From positions 930,001 through 994,000 of the forward strand of contig JAGYVD010000002.1 of NCBI GenBank assembly GCA_021209875.1: a stretch of 64,000 nt of DNA, given 5' to 3'. The position numbers and the translations under genes were made by a program. Positions 46,267 through 57,107 of this stretch are shown in pieces (position 1 is the first letter of the stretch; each line of letters starts with the position of its first letter). This stretch comes from Rosellinia necatrix. Taxonomy: Eukaryota > Ascomycota > Sordariomycetes > Xylariales > Xylariaceae. Below the pieces are notes generated by a model that was given only the letters and a program-made list of their open reading frames with translations, was not told the DNA's origin and did no database searches.

Positions 46267-46463
46267 ATTGAATTTTAGTAGTCAAGGCAGAGTTTAATAA
46301 ACTTAGAGTAGCGTTCTTCATATAAAGTCGCACAGAACAATAGATAGTTGTAATTGACGGGTGATCAAGGGAGGGGGCCGAGACCCCAAGAGCCTGGATT
46401 CCGTTGGGTGTTGCAAGGATTATTATTGTCACATCCCTACCCGAGAGCACGATATCAGACTTG

Positions 46464-46624
46464 TGTCACGGAACTAAGCCGGGCTCCGGGCTTCCATGGA
46501 GCACGGACCAGAGCACCACTTATATAAGCCGGAATAGCTGGCGACTACCCCTATGGAGAGAATTTCTCTCACTTTACAATAACGTAGGTAATTTATGGAA
46601 ATACTGGTAGCTATAACTGTAATA
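46464..46624 (+). mobile_element. Solo LTR, family A, copy 2, mutated ends
   Basis: 161 bp starting TGTCACGGAACTA and ending GTAATA where copy 1 ends GTGACA. Shared blocks include GAGCACGGACCAGA, TATATAAG, TAGCTGGCGACT, TTACAATAACGTAGG and CTGGTAGCTATAACTGTA. Flanking pentamers ACTTG (46459-46463) and ATTTG (46625-46629) look like a target duplication with one C-to-T change. The changed LTR end (TG to TA, CA to TA) fits repeat-induced point mutation. Confidence 0.75.
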
Positions 46625-46629
46625 ATTTG

Positions 46630-47422
46630 ATTAAACGGAATAAGTCGGGCTAGCGGAGAAAGAGGTTATTCAGGGGTGGGACGTGACCCTTTGGCGTTAA
46701 AGGAAGTCATTGCCGACGACAGGTCACAAGCAGGTAATCGTCCATGATAGGGTCTTCTTCTTCTCACATAGAAGCGCCAAAGGAGGGTGCCACCGGCAAA
46801 CCACAATAAGGTGATCGTGTCTCAAATCCCGTGTGCCCACTTGACCAGTAATCAACTCCTCCAATTCTCAGATGAGGATTTACGGCAGATTCCTGTCGTG
46901 TATTCTGGTTACCATTGGGGTTTTATCACATTTTGCCGAGTGGCTGATGTAGTCACTTCCTGTGCCAATTGTTTGTCTGAATACAATATGAGACGTGGCA
47001 ATGTCTCCATCTTTCTCAAGTGAGCAGCATGGGCTTTCGGTCCTTTGGTTGTTTTGTATCCCGGCCAGGCCCTGTATCCCTCCACTCAGCCCGCAACTGT
47101 GTGTTTGCATATATTCCTCCCTCAACACCAGTCTTGATCTGTCTCTTCTACTGGTGACGACTCCGCTGTTGGGTGATGTCTGTGCTACTGTAAATGGTTT
47201 GAGCTTGTCCCTTGTTGGACGGATAGGGAAGCCAAGTATATAAAGGACCGGAATTTCCTATGCTTACGAGGTAAGGAAAACCATTCACTCATACAGAAAT
47301 ACTTCCACGAATAACAAACTATAACAAATTATCAAATCATTTAATAGTTCACATTCTCGGGTCCTAGCATTATAAAAAGTCCAACCCATCTCAACCCACA
47401 CAGCACTACCGGGAAACTCGAG
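46630..47422. other. Intergenic, no gene seen
   Basis: Flanks of the solo LTR: TGTCACATCCCTACCC near 46428 and CAGGGGTGGGACGTGACC near 46673 are roughly inverted copies, so a larger element may have enclosed it. A TATAAAAAG box at about 47371 precedes the small gene at 47423. Confidence 0.45.
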
Positions 47423-47608
47423 ATGTGCATTAGAAGCCAGATCAAGTACCACTATACTCGATGTGGACATACTATCACTAAAAACTATCCCCCAGGCAAC
47501 TACACATGCCCCCCCGAAGAAAGTTGCCCCGGGCTCCGTGTAGCTTATGCTGGAACTATGCAAGTTAACGAATGTTGCTCTCGGCAGTGCCGGCGAAATG
47601 CCCGTTGA
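47423..47608 (+). CDS. Small Cys-rich hypothetical protein
   Basis: 61 codons with seven cysteines: MCIRSQIKYHYTRCGHTITK, a central CPPEESCPG and the end ECCSRQCRRNAR. The layout (Met-Cys start, aromatic run before CGH, terminal CC-x-x-x-C) resembles short uncharacterised fungal proteins that may bind metal. There is no signal peptide, so it is not a typical secreted effector. TATAAAAAG lies about 50 bp upstream of the ATG. Short length keeps confidence modest. Confidence 0.5.
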   Translation: MCIRSQIKYHYTRCGHTITKNYPPGNYTCPPEESCPGLRVAYAGTMQVNECCSRQCRRNAR

Positions 47609-48429
47609 TATCTTAGTCGGGAGGGTTGAAAGTGTTGGGAGGGACAAGTGAAGCCTTGAAGGTATGGCCTAACACAACTAATATCAGTCCCTTAGTGTCT
47701 CTAATAAATAGGAAGTAAATGCTTATATTCCTGTTCATAATAGAGACACAAATCAACAAACTTGTCATCGGATATTTTTGATAACTAGGAAGATGCGATA
47801 GGCTAATCGCAAACATTCGGACCGAGCACTACGATTTTCAATACAAAATCTATGGGAACATGTATCAGGTCTATTATTGTTACTCTATCTCAATATATGG
47901 GTAAAATGCGGTCTAAAATGATGTGATATTTGCTATCGGTTGTCTCCGTTGGCACCTGACGGTCACTGCTTTTGTATGATGTAGTGGGGTGATTTCGGGT
48001 ATCATGGGCCAAAGAACGTAGTGTCTACGGAAAGGAAGACGATGACGAAGGTATATAAAGTAGCACTAATGTGACATACCACTGATTACTTTAAGAAGAT
48101 AATCTGGCCCTTCATGTTGGGACAAAATAGGTAGTTAGGGATAGATACTTAGTTGGTGGTGGGATTATCTAAGCTTAACCAAAAAAGAGCAATAACCACA
48201 TACTGGAGCTCCCTGTTTACATGCATAACTCTACATAACCAACTCAGTGCAACAACACACTGTGTGCCACAACCTTGAGCAAGGCTTAAAAAGTGTCAAG
48301 GATCCACATGCCGGCATTGGGCGGTTGGTAAAACAAGCGTTATCGATCGAGGAATCGACGACTTCCTCCAAAGCTCCTGGATAAGACGAATTCATCCCGC
48401 CTTCCCCAACCAGACCGCAGAGAACAACA
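47609..48429. other. Intergenic, mL43 promoter at right end
   Basis: No gene seen. GTATATAAAGTAG at about 48050 resembles a promoter or LTR fragment. Confidence 0.5.
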
Positions 48430-49148
48430 ATGACAATAAGGGCACTGGAGAAGATCTCCGTCGGCCAGGTACGTAACCTTTCCCCCCGGTCCCCCTTTTC
48501 CCGACGCAACGCACCTTACTCTCCGACCGACGTTTCAGACCGACCAACCAGCTAACACCGGGGGGGCAACGCTCAGAATGGCCTCGGCGCCTTCATCCTC
48601 CAATGCAAGAAGATGGACATCTACTACTGCAACCAGTCGGGCAGCTCGCAAGGAATGAAGTAAGGCGACCAATCCATCCCTCCAAAAACCGAACCAACCA
48701 ACCAATCAACCAACCAACCAACCAACCAACAAACCAACCGATTCTTCCTCCCACCCAAAGAATAAAAGATGAAATCTCGCGACAGAGTAACCAAAAAAAA
48801 AAAAAGAGGAAAAAAAAGGAAAAGAAAAAGCAAGCTAACATAGAGGTCCCTCCCAGCGCCTTCATCAAGTCCCAGCTCGCCCGGTTCGCGGCGTCGAACC
48901 CGCAGATCGAGTTCGCCGTGTCGCCGCGGCCGCGGAAGCACCCGGTCCTCGTGGGCCACTACATCAACGGCCGGCAGAAGTCCATCTGCGTCAAGAACAT
49001 GGACTCCCTGCAGGTCCTCAAGAAGGTCGAGCTCCTGCGCGACGCCAGCGGCGACAAGATCCGGAGGGTCAACAAGCCCATCACGAGCGTGAACCAGAGC
49101 GTCCGTGGCGTCTGGAGTCCCTACCACGGCGCCGGCATGCCCGTATGA
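48430..49148 (+). CDS. MRPL51: Mitochondrial large-subunit ribosomal protein mL43
   Basis: Exons 48430-48468, 48577-48659 and 48857-49148 (137 aa). Introns are 108 nt (GTACGT..CGCTCAG) and 197 nt (GTAAGG..CCCAG). Splicing gives MTITRALEKISVGQ|NGLGAF and SSQGM|NAFIKSQLARFAASNP. The L51/S25/CI-B8 thioredoxin-like domain is clear: GAFILQCKKMDIYYCNQSGS, PQIEFAVSPRPRKHPVLVGH, YINGRQKSICVKNMD and VELLRDASGDKIRRVN. Family knowledge: part of the mitoribosome large subunit; the yeast name is MRPL51 and the unified name mL43. Exon 3 has strongly GC-ending codons. A (GA)n repeat starts at the stop codon. Confidence 0.92.
48691..48739. repeat. (CCAA)n microsatellite in mL43 intron 2
   Basis: AACCAACCAACC-type units, followed by an A-rich tract at 48793-48835 that also lies in the intron. 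Confidence 0.9.
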
Positions 49149-49149
49149 A

Positions 49150-49176
<27 letters not shown>
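49148..49176. repeat. (GA)n at the start of the mL43 3' UTR
   Basis: About fourteen GA units begin directly at the TGA stop codon. Confidence 0.95.
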
Positions 49177-49181
<5 letters not shown>

Positions 49182-49570
49182 CTTGGGGAATGGTGTTGGT
49201 GGGGGAAGGGTGGGGGAATGGGATGGAAGAGAGGGAATTCTGTGTATGACTGACTGCTGCTGCGTGCGGGATGTCTGTCACCTGTACAATAAACGGACCC
49301 GGCGCATATATACCACTACAATCACGAGGTCAAGAGAGAATTACGAGACAAAAAGCAGTTTCAAAGTACGCTTTCCCAAAGGCCTTTTTTTATTTATTTA
49401 TTCCTGTGGTCATCTAAGGCGTCTATCACATCCCTGCATCGGACGGGGGGAAGATCTGTCTCTCCGGTGTGCAATTGAGTAGAGCGCGGCGTTGCTGCAA
49501 CCAAACAAAAAACTTCCTCTTCATCCGCCATATACCCAATCTCGAAAGGAGGCGTGATCTCCAAGCACCT

Positions 49571-50576
49571 TTACAACTTGCAGTTGACGATGTCGACGAC
49601 TTGATTGGTTCAGTTAGCACGGCTAGAAAGCCACACAGGGCTATGGACTGGAATAGGGACTCACAAGCAGGCTTCAGACTGGCGCCGCCGACGAGGAAAC
49701 CATCAATGTCCTTCTGCGCGCTGAGATCCTTGCAATTCTTCTCTGTAACGCTGCCGCCGTACAGGATGCGTGTCTGGTCCGCAACGGCCTGGCTGACGTT
49801 CTTGGCCAGCCAGGCACGGATGGAGGCGTGGACCTCCTGGGCCTGCTCGGTGCTGGCGACCTTGCCGGTGCCGATGGCCCAGATGGGCTCGTACGCGATC
49901 ACGACCCTCCCCCAATCCGAGATCTTGGCCTTGAGTGCGGCGAGCTGGGCGGCGATGACGTCGAGCGTCTGCCCGTCCTCGCGCTGCCCCAGGCTCTCGC
50001 CGCAGCACCAGATCACGCTCACGCCGTTCTCGGTCGCGTACTTGGTCTTGGAGGCCACCACCTCGTCGCTCTCGCCGAGGACCGTCCGCCGTTCCGAGTG
50101 GCCCAGGATGGCCCAGTCGATGCCGCTGTCCTTCAGGTGCTGCACCGAGATCTCGCCCGTGAAGGCCCCGTTCGGCCGGTCGAACACGTTCTGCGCCGCC
50201 ACGCCGATCTCCTTCTTGGACTTCTCGCGCACGAGGAGCAGGTAGAGCGCCGGGGGGGGCGATGACGGTCTCTGGTGGTGTCCGACGTCATGTAAGTCGT
50301 TTCACGTCCGGGTGAAAGCGTTTGGGGTCGGGGGGGAGGCGCGTCTTACCAACATTGGAGTCGAGCTGGGCATTGTTCAAGTTGTCAACGATCTCGGTAA
50401 TGGACGAGATGGACCCGTTCCTGGGCGAAGTACAATCACATTAGCTCATCGGCGACCCCATCTTCGAAGCAGACATATTCTACAATCAGATAATATATAA
50501 TAAGGAATAACTGGAGAAAAATATATATATAGGCTCACATTTTGAAGTTACCGCCGACGAAGAATTTGCGCGACAT
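49571..50576 (-). CDS. tpi1: Triosephosphate isomerase, one frameshift in this sequence
   Basis: Exons on the minus strand: 50576-50539, 50420-50350, 50271-49665 and 49599-49571. Junctions: FKM|NGSISSITEI, SNV|ETVIAPP and KPA|FVDIVNCKL, all in phase. Hallmarks: MSRKFFVGGNFKMNG with the catalytic Asn/Lys, AQNVFDRPNGAFTGEIS, WAILGHSERRTVLGE (catalytic His), VVIAYEPIWAIGTGK (catalytic Glu, phosphate loop start), RILYGGSVTEKN and GFLVGGASLK. The run of eight C on the coding strand (50252-50259) between VIAPP and ALYLLL is one base too long for the frame; with seven the protein is 247 aa, the normal length. Interconverts DHAP and G3P in the cytosol. Essential for growth on glucose, so a real null is unlikely. 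Confidence 0.94.
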
Positions 50577-51568
50577 TTTGAGTGTTAAATATGCTTGCTG
50601 GTTGACGTTGGGAATCGTTCTAGGCTTTCTTCTGAGGGCTATTAGTAGATTGCCTAAAACAAAAGAGGATGGGACTGATGTAAATAGAATATTAAATAGA
50701 TTTTTATGCGAAACTGCGCAGGAAGAGAGGAAGAAATACCTAGATAGGAATGTAGAATGAATGCATGGAAGGGGATGTTATTTCTCTTTGATCGGATGAC
50801 GCTCGCCAGGTTCGCAAACAAAATGGCGGGGTCCGGCTGCTGGCGAAGCTTGATTAGCTTTCCAGCTGGTAGGTAATCGCTCAATGACCCCGCCAAAGAG
50901 GCCCCGAAAGTCGCGCGTCGTACTTGCCCACCGCGGACTACTGTATAAACTACCTAGGTACCTATACCATAGTAGCTACAAAGTAGGTACTTTGGGCACT
51001 GGCCTGGGCAGGGGCTAGAGCCTGTAGGGGGCCGGATCTCAGACCACAGCACGAAAAAGACTCGCCCCGAACCTTACATCGATTTGAACCCGATTACCGG
51101 TTCTTGATCTCTGGAGTCTAGACTTAAGTAAGTACCTACTCGGTACACACCCAGTGTAAGATTCCATCCCTGTATCGATGAATATGTAGGTACCCTATGA
51201 CCTTTATTTTCATCAGCGACTACGTAGTACAATGCCCCTACAAGAAATAATGTCCTTGGTACACAAATTCAACTCAGTGGTCGATCGGTCTATGCGTATA
51301 GGTATCTGTTGAGACCAGCATTAGGAGCATCTAAATCTCATAGCAACTTAGATAGAACAAGAAGAAGGGGACATAATATAGATATCTAACGCCAAGCTTG
51401 TTATTGAGGAAGCAAGGGAAAACGAACGGCGCAGGAGACGGACAAAACTAAGATAGATATGACGATGGCTTCTATGTAATTATGAATTGCAACAAACATG
51501 CATCAGGTCATCTTTAATGGCATGACCTTGATTACACGCTTCCTTGGGGTATATACGTATTCTGCTAT
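50577..51568. other. Intergenic, tpi1 promoter and utp10 3' region
   Basis: No gene seen. TACCTAGGTACC-type motifs lie at 50953-50962 and 51184-51194. Confidence 0.6.
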
Positions 51569-54500
51569 TTACTGCAGCATTGCATCCAGGCTTTCTCCCA
51601 GAACGGTTTCAATCCCCACGATCCAACGATTCGTCTCCCGTTCGACATCCTCGTCGTCATCTTCCTGCAATTCGCTGATATAGGGTAGCATCTCTGGGAG
51701 CATAGAGAGCCATTCTTCTCCCAGCTTGTCTGTAAGCGCTTGTTGGCATTTGACCACGGCGAGGCGCACAGGTGCCTGTTCAGACCGTAGGTTTTTCAGC
51801 AAGGAGCTATTCAACTCTTTTTGGTGTTCTTGGGAATCCGCCGTCGCGGCTAGTTCCACAATGGCCGGGATCAGATCTTTTGTCAAATCGACTGAGGGGG
51901 CGTGGGCGAACTGTGATATAAGGACGGGTGCGATGGCGCCAAAATGAGCCGGGGCTTGCCAGAATTCGTCCTGGTCATGTTCGAAGCATTGTGTTAGAAC
52001 TTGTAATGCTTTCCGCCAAAGTTCTCCTTCCTCTGCGCTCTCTGTGGGGGTCGTTTTGAGCACATCGACGGCGCTGTCAACAACGTAGGTTGCGTAGCTA
52101 GTTACGATGGATTTGAGGTTACTGAAGAAAGCCAAGAGGAAGCCGTACACGCTGAGAAGTCGGAGGTTCTTCCCCGTCGTCTCCTTCTTTGATAGCGTCG
52201 TGGACCATTCCATGAGCTGAGAGAAGATGGGGCGGAAGGCGGTATCATTCAGTTTGTAGACCATTCTGAGTGCAACGTCGTTAACAATGGCCTCGACCTG
52301 GCTAATGTGCCGTCTGAACTCGCCGGTGGCATTATTTTGCAAGTGAAGCATCCGACGAAGGTCGAGGGCATTGAGGAAAATGGATGCCAAAATGGTGACA
52401 TTTTTGGAAATGTCCATCTTCGGGTGTTTGTCAATTGCGATTCCCAGCACATTGAGATACTCACGCATAGCCTGAGGTGAATTCATTGTTAGCAGATGGT
52501 CTCCTTGATTGCCATACGAATTTCTTACCATGTGGCCTGCTTCTGCGTAAGTGCTCAAACCCTTGTCCAGAGCCGTGAACATCGTCTTCGCTTCAACTTG
52601 TTTAGCAATAAACTGAAGGCATTGGAGGCGGGCGTCATTAGCTTCGCCCCCCATCCTTGACTTAGCTGAGACACTGGAAACTGCTAGTATCTGCCCCAAG
52701 TATGAACCTGACAACATGTACGGTATATACTGCGCAACTGCTGTAATGAAGGCGTAACCTGCGTTGTGTAACTCTGGAAGTCGAGCGCTATTGGTGAAAC
52801 TCTCAGATATGTAGGAGAGGGCTTTTGGGATGGCAGATGGTAGCACAGGTACGATACCATCTTGAAGGACGTCTACCAATGAAGCCAAGCACAATAAGGC
52901 CATGACACGAAGTTGTAAATCATCCTGGCCAAGGCATTTATCCCCTGCAATCGTTGAAGCAGCCGCGGCTACCGCTTCAGGGTCCTTCTTCCCGTATTTC
53001 TCTGAAACCTTGTCAACACAGCTGACAGCGATGTGCTTATACGCCACATCATCTGATACTCGGATGATTGCTGTAAGCTGTGGTAGGAAGGCGAGTAATG
53101 CCGCCCGTGAATTGCCATCCCCTTGGCTCTCTCGATCAATTCTTACTTCAACAGCCCTCAGTACTTTTCGGCGTAAGATCGTGTCTGGCCGGTCTAGGAG
53201 CGTTTCAACGGCTTTAATGAACTCTCCGATTGAAAGAAGGTTGAGAAGTTTAGAGAGCGCGTCACCACAACAGTTGTACAAAGACTTTTGCTGTTTGAGC
53301 GAATCTGCTAATAGCAGCAGGTTCTCTAGTAGTGTAGAGTATAGTTCACGAACTTTGGAGGCTTCCATGTCATCCCGCTCGGCTAGCTTACTAATCTGTG
53401 TCGTCAATTTTCTACTCGACAGTAGATGCGGGAGTAAAGTCAACTCGCTTAGGCCAATTTTCTCAGGATCTCGTTCGCCCTGGTCGTTTGTGCCAAGGAG
53501 AACGGTAGAAATAGTTGGTCTGGGCTGAAAAATATCGCCAATCAAGCTAATTAGTTTTATGAGAGACTGTAGCTGAATTTCGACGGTAAAGTAGTTAAAG
53601 AGCTCGGTAGAAAAGGACAGGACTTGGTCAGTGGGACCGTACATGTTTGTGAGCATGCCGAGAAGTGCGAAGAGGAACTCCTTAGCATCGAGAGTCTCTA
53701 CGAGAGAGACAAACAGACCAAGTCGTCGGTGAGAGGGTATATGTTCATAAGCCGTGACAAAGCTGAGAAGGAGCTCCGACGAACCAGCTAGGGGGCTTAT
53801 CTTGCCCTTACGGAGTGATTGTATTAATGGGGGCACGACTTCCTTGACGGTTTGATTGATGACATGGGCGGAGTAGTCATCACTTTGTCGAAGAACAGAA
53901 GTGCCCATTTGAGTGAAGATTGGCATCACACTATTGAGAACTAGATCGGGAGCAACTTTGGCAAGGCTTGCAACGAGGAGCAAGGCGGTGCTTTGGACAG
54001 CGGGGCTCGAGGACTTCTGGATGCAGTTAACAAGCAAGTCCCCGTGTCCGCCGGTGCTGTCGATCGTGAGTTCCGAGCTGTCCCTGTAGGCAGGGACCAT
54101 GGCTAGGAGGCTTCGAAGCACGAGGCTTTGCAGATACCCCAGCTCTGAACCCACCAATACTCGGAAATGCTGAAGCTCTGATAGGGTGTTGAAAAGTGCA
54201 TTTAATAGTTCGGGGTGCTTTTCAGGATCGGATCCTTCCACTAATTGCAACACAAAGGTAACTTGCTTCAGCGTTGCACTGATTTCTGGTGTCGCCTGAG
54301 TGCCTAGTCCTCGATGGGCTTCTGAGGAACTGGTCCTCCTGCGTTTGCCTGGCGGTGGCTCATCTGCCATTTTAGTCGTCGGCTCCAAGGCTTCTAGGAA
54401 GTATAACAGGATGTCGGTTGTAAGCTCGACATTCCGTAGGAGATCGGCCGCCTCTGTAGAGGCTGGGCTGCGGTCATCTGACCAGTCCTGTTGTGTTAAC

Positions 54501-57107
54501 TCCAACATTCTCTGGGCTACCATATGCTTCGTCTCAGTTTTCATGTTTGGCCATAAATCCCGGATGCGTAGGAAAATATCGCGGAGGAAGGTGTGCCTCA
54601 GGATAAGGTCCTTGGTCTGGACCGCATCTAGGATGAACTCGAGACCCTCTTTCTCATTCGGCAAGAGGACCTCCAGACTGCTCTGATTTACTGCTGTTTC
54701 TTCGACTTTCTCGAGAGAACAGAGCCGAGTAGCCTTATCTGCGGATAAGGAAGTCCATTGCTCTAATAGCGGGAGGAGAAGCTGGGTGCGGGATATTCCC
54801 GAGACACTCTTCACCCGGTTCAGACATGTCCCGAGGCGAAGCTTCACGACCAGGAGGGGGGAATACACGGCATGCAGTGCGAGAAATGACAGAACAGAGC
54901 GCCGCATACCATGCGATAGGCGGCCCCCTTTATCGTTCGCCGCTGCCTGTGCAGCACCCTTCGTGCCACTATTTAGTGCGCTATTCGTTATCTCGGTGAT
55001 ATAATCTGCGTTTAATACGCATTCTTCCAGCGAAGGAAGAAGGATTATACCAAGGAAATTTTGACATGTATCGAGACTCATCCACTCGAGAGCTTCTGTT
55101 TTATCGTACAATGTCTTCTGTCCCCATCGGTACTGCGGAACTGTTGAGCTAGCATAGAAACTCCCTATAACCGCAATGAGATCTGCAGCAGCTTGTCGGA
55201 CCTTTTTCGATGGGTCATTCAAAGCGACCATGCCGTGTGGAAAGATAGCTTGATAATCGACATCGCCGCAGTCGGGTTGCTTCAAACGATTCTTCGCCAT
55301 ATCAAGCGCGCCGACCCTGGCTAAAGTCGGGTACGGTCCGCACCATATCCTCATAAGAAATGAGAAGTAGAAAGACTCCTTGCTAGCTTGCTCACGGTGA
55401 AGGGAAGGGATCTCGTCGAACATGGGGACGTTGCTTGGTTCCGCCAGGCTGGATAAGTAGACGGAGCACAGATCACCAAAGACATCCAAAGAACTAGATT
55501 TAAGGCATGATCCTCCTGCTTGGGTTTGGAACTTGCTAGCCCGTACAAGGGCGACCTCGAAGCTCTCAGCCTGAGGTTGTACCTCAGCGCTGTCTTCCAT
55601 CTCAATATCTGCACGCGGCTGGGCGGGCGGTAGTTGTGGCCGAATTTGTATATCCAGCCTCATCTCTAATTCGTCTAGATCAACCTGAGTTTCGTTGATA
55701 GCCCGAGTAAAGATGTCGCGAGCATCCGATTCCACTTGCGAGAGGCGAATAATCGTAGAGGCTAGGCCTTTTCTGATTTCACCCTTTTCGTCAACCTGAT
55801 CGTCAACTTTGTAGGCGGCTAGCAATAGAGACTTAAAGATGACGCCGGCCTGTTGTTGACTCAAAACTGACGCGAGAAGAAGCGACTCGATGAGGGGGAG
55901 ACCTCTTGAATCGCCTTTCTTATAGACTCGATCTATTAATGCGAGGCATAGGCCGTTTGCCAACTTCCCCAGATCATGCTCTTTGCCAATAGCAGCTAGC
56001 AGGCTAGGTAGATCTTCAATCTTCAACAGGGCTCTTGTGACCTTCCCAGACATCTGTTTCGCGGATCTGTATTGCGCAAGTACCGAGAGACATATTAATC
56101 CGGGGCGTAAGCTCTCCACGGTCCATCCAGCAACAAGTTGCTCCATCAAGGCTGTGATAGTGTTGTCGTCCAGATCTCCCTTGGCGACATATACGGTGAT
56201 TACCATGTAGCAGGCAATCTGTAGGCCAGGCACCTTGGACATAACTAGTGCATCCCTGATAGTTGGGCCTATTAACTGGAACAAGCTCTGGTCGTTGCTT
56301 TTTTGTATGGCACTGCGGCCAGATCGCATTTTGTCCAGTAAACCATTGACGGCCTCAGTCATTATACCGGCCCAGAACGATATCAGGGCGGGATAATGCC
56401 GTTGTGCGCGACATGTCTCCAGAGTATAGATAGATATAGTCGAGAGGAAGTCGAGGTGATGGATGGCTCGGTGGACGAATACTGCTCGTGGGGGCGACAC
56501 CAAGGACTTAATGTAAGGGTCTAAGAATTTGAAGACCTGGGGGAGGTCGCTGGGTAGTATGGATAGTAACGTGACAAAGGCCGGAATAGTATGGTAGGGT
56601 AGGAACGTCGATATAACAGTTGTGGTGTTGTATTCATGGATTCTAAACGAGGTTTAGTAAACGGGCGTGAAGTAGGCGCAAAGCAGGCGCAAAGCAGGCG
56701 CAAAGCGGGCGCCGGTCTCGTCAAGCGTACCTAAACCGCCTAATAAGCCATTCGATCGCTTTTATGGTTGGCATGAGACGTAGGCGTGCCCCGGCGAGGC
56801 GAAGAAACGAGTCTATCCTCTTGTCAAGCTCCGCATTCTCGTCGGCAGTCATCTGGGCACGGTCTTCATCTTGGCTCTGTTCACTGAATATCGTGGCGCC
56901 GAACGGAAGGAAGCGTGGATCCAGCTGGCAGAGCTCGTCGAAGCCTTCGCGACATATCCCGTACAGCGTCTGGAAGTTCTGCACGGCCGCAACCCGGGGC
57001 TCGAAAATCAACGACTTGGAGTGAGCGGCCTTCTGGGCTTTGACGTCGAGGGAGGACTTGGAGTTAGCGGCAATTTGCGCCAATTGCGCAGCTAACGCCG
57101 TCGCCAT
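51569..57107 (-). CDS. utp10: U3 snoRNP protein Utp10 (HEATR1 homologue)
   Basis: Exons on the minus strand: 57107-56731, 56642-52529 and 52471-51569, about 1797 aa. Exon 1 MATALAAQLAQIAANSKSSL and KAIEWLIRRFR splices to IHEYNTTTVISTFLPYHTIP. A 57-nt in-frame intron (52528-52472: GTAAGA, GCTAACA, CTCAG) interrupts EAGHM|AMREYLNVLGIAI; the frame is open through it, so it would be mistaken for coding. The protein is helical HEAT-repeat from end to end, with the conserved N-terminus (ELCQLDPRFLPF, AELDKRIDSFLRL) and the C-terminal BP28-like region ending TVLGESLDAMLQ. Family knowledge: nucleolar part of the t-UTP/UtpA complex needed for pre-rRNA transcription and early 18S processing. Length fits the family. 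Confidence 0.93.

Noticed and set aside
45115..50576. A functional cluster linking the kinase, Cys-rich protein, mL43 and tpi1
   Set aside because: The products belong to unrelated housekeeping or unknown functions, with repeats between them; no shared promoter or pathway.
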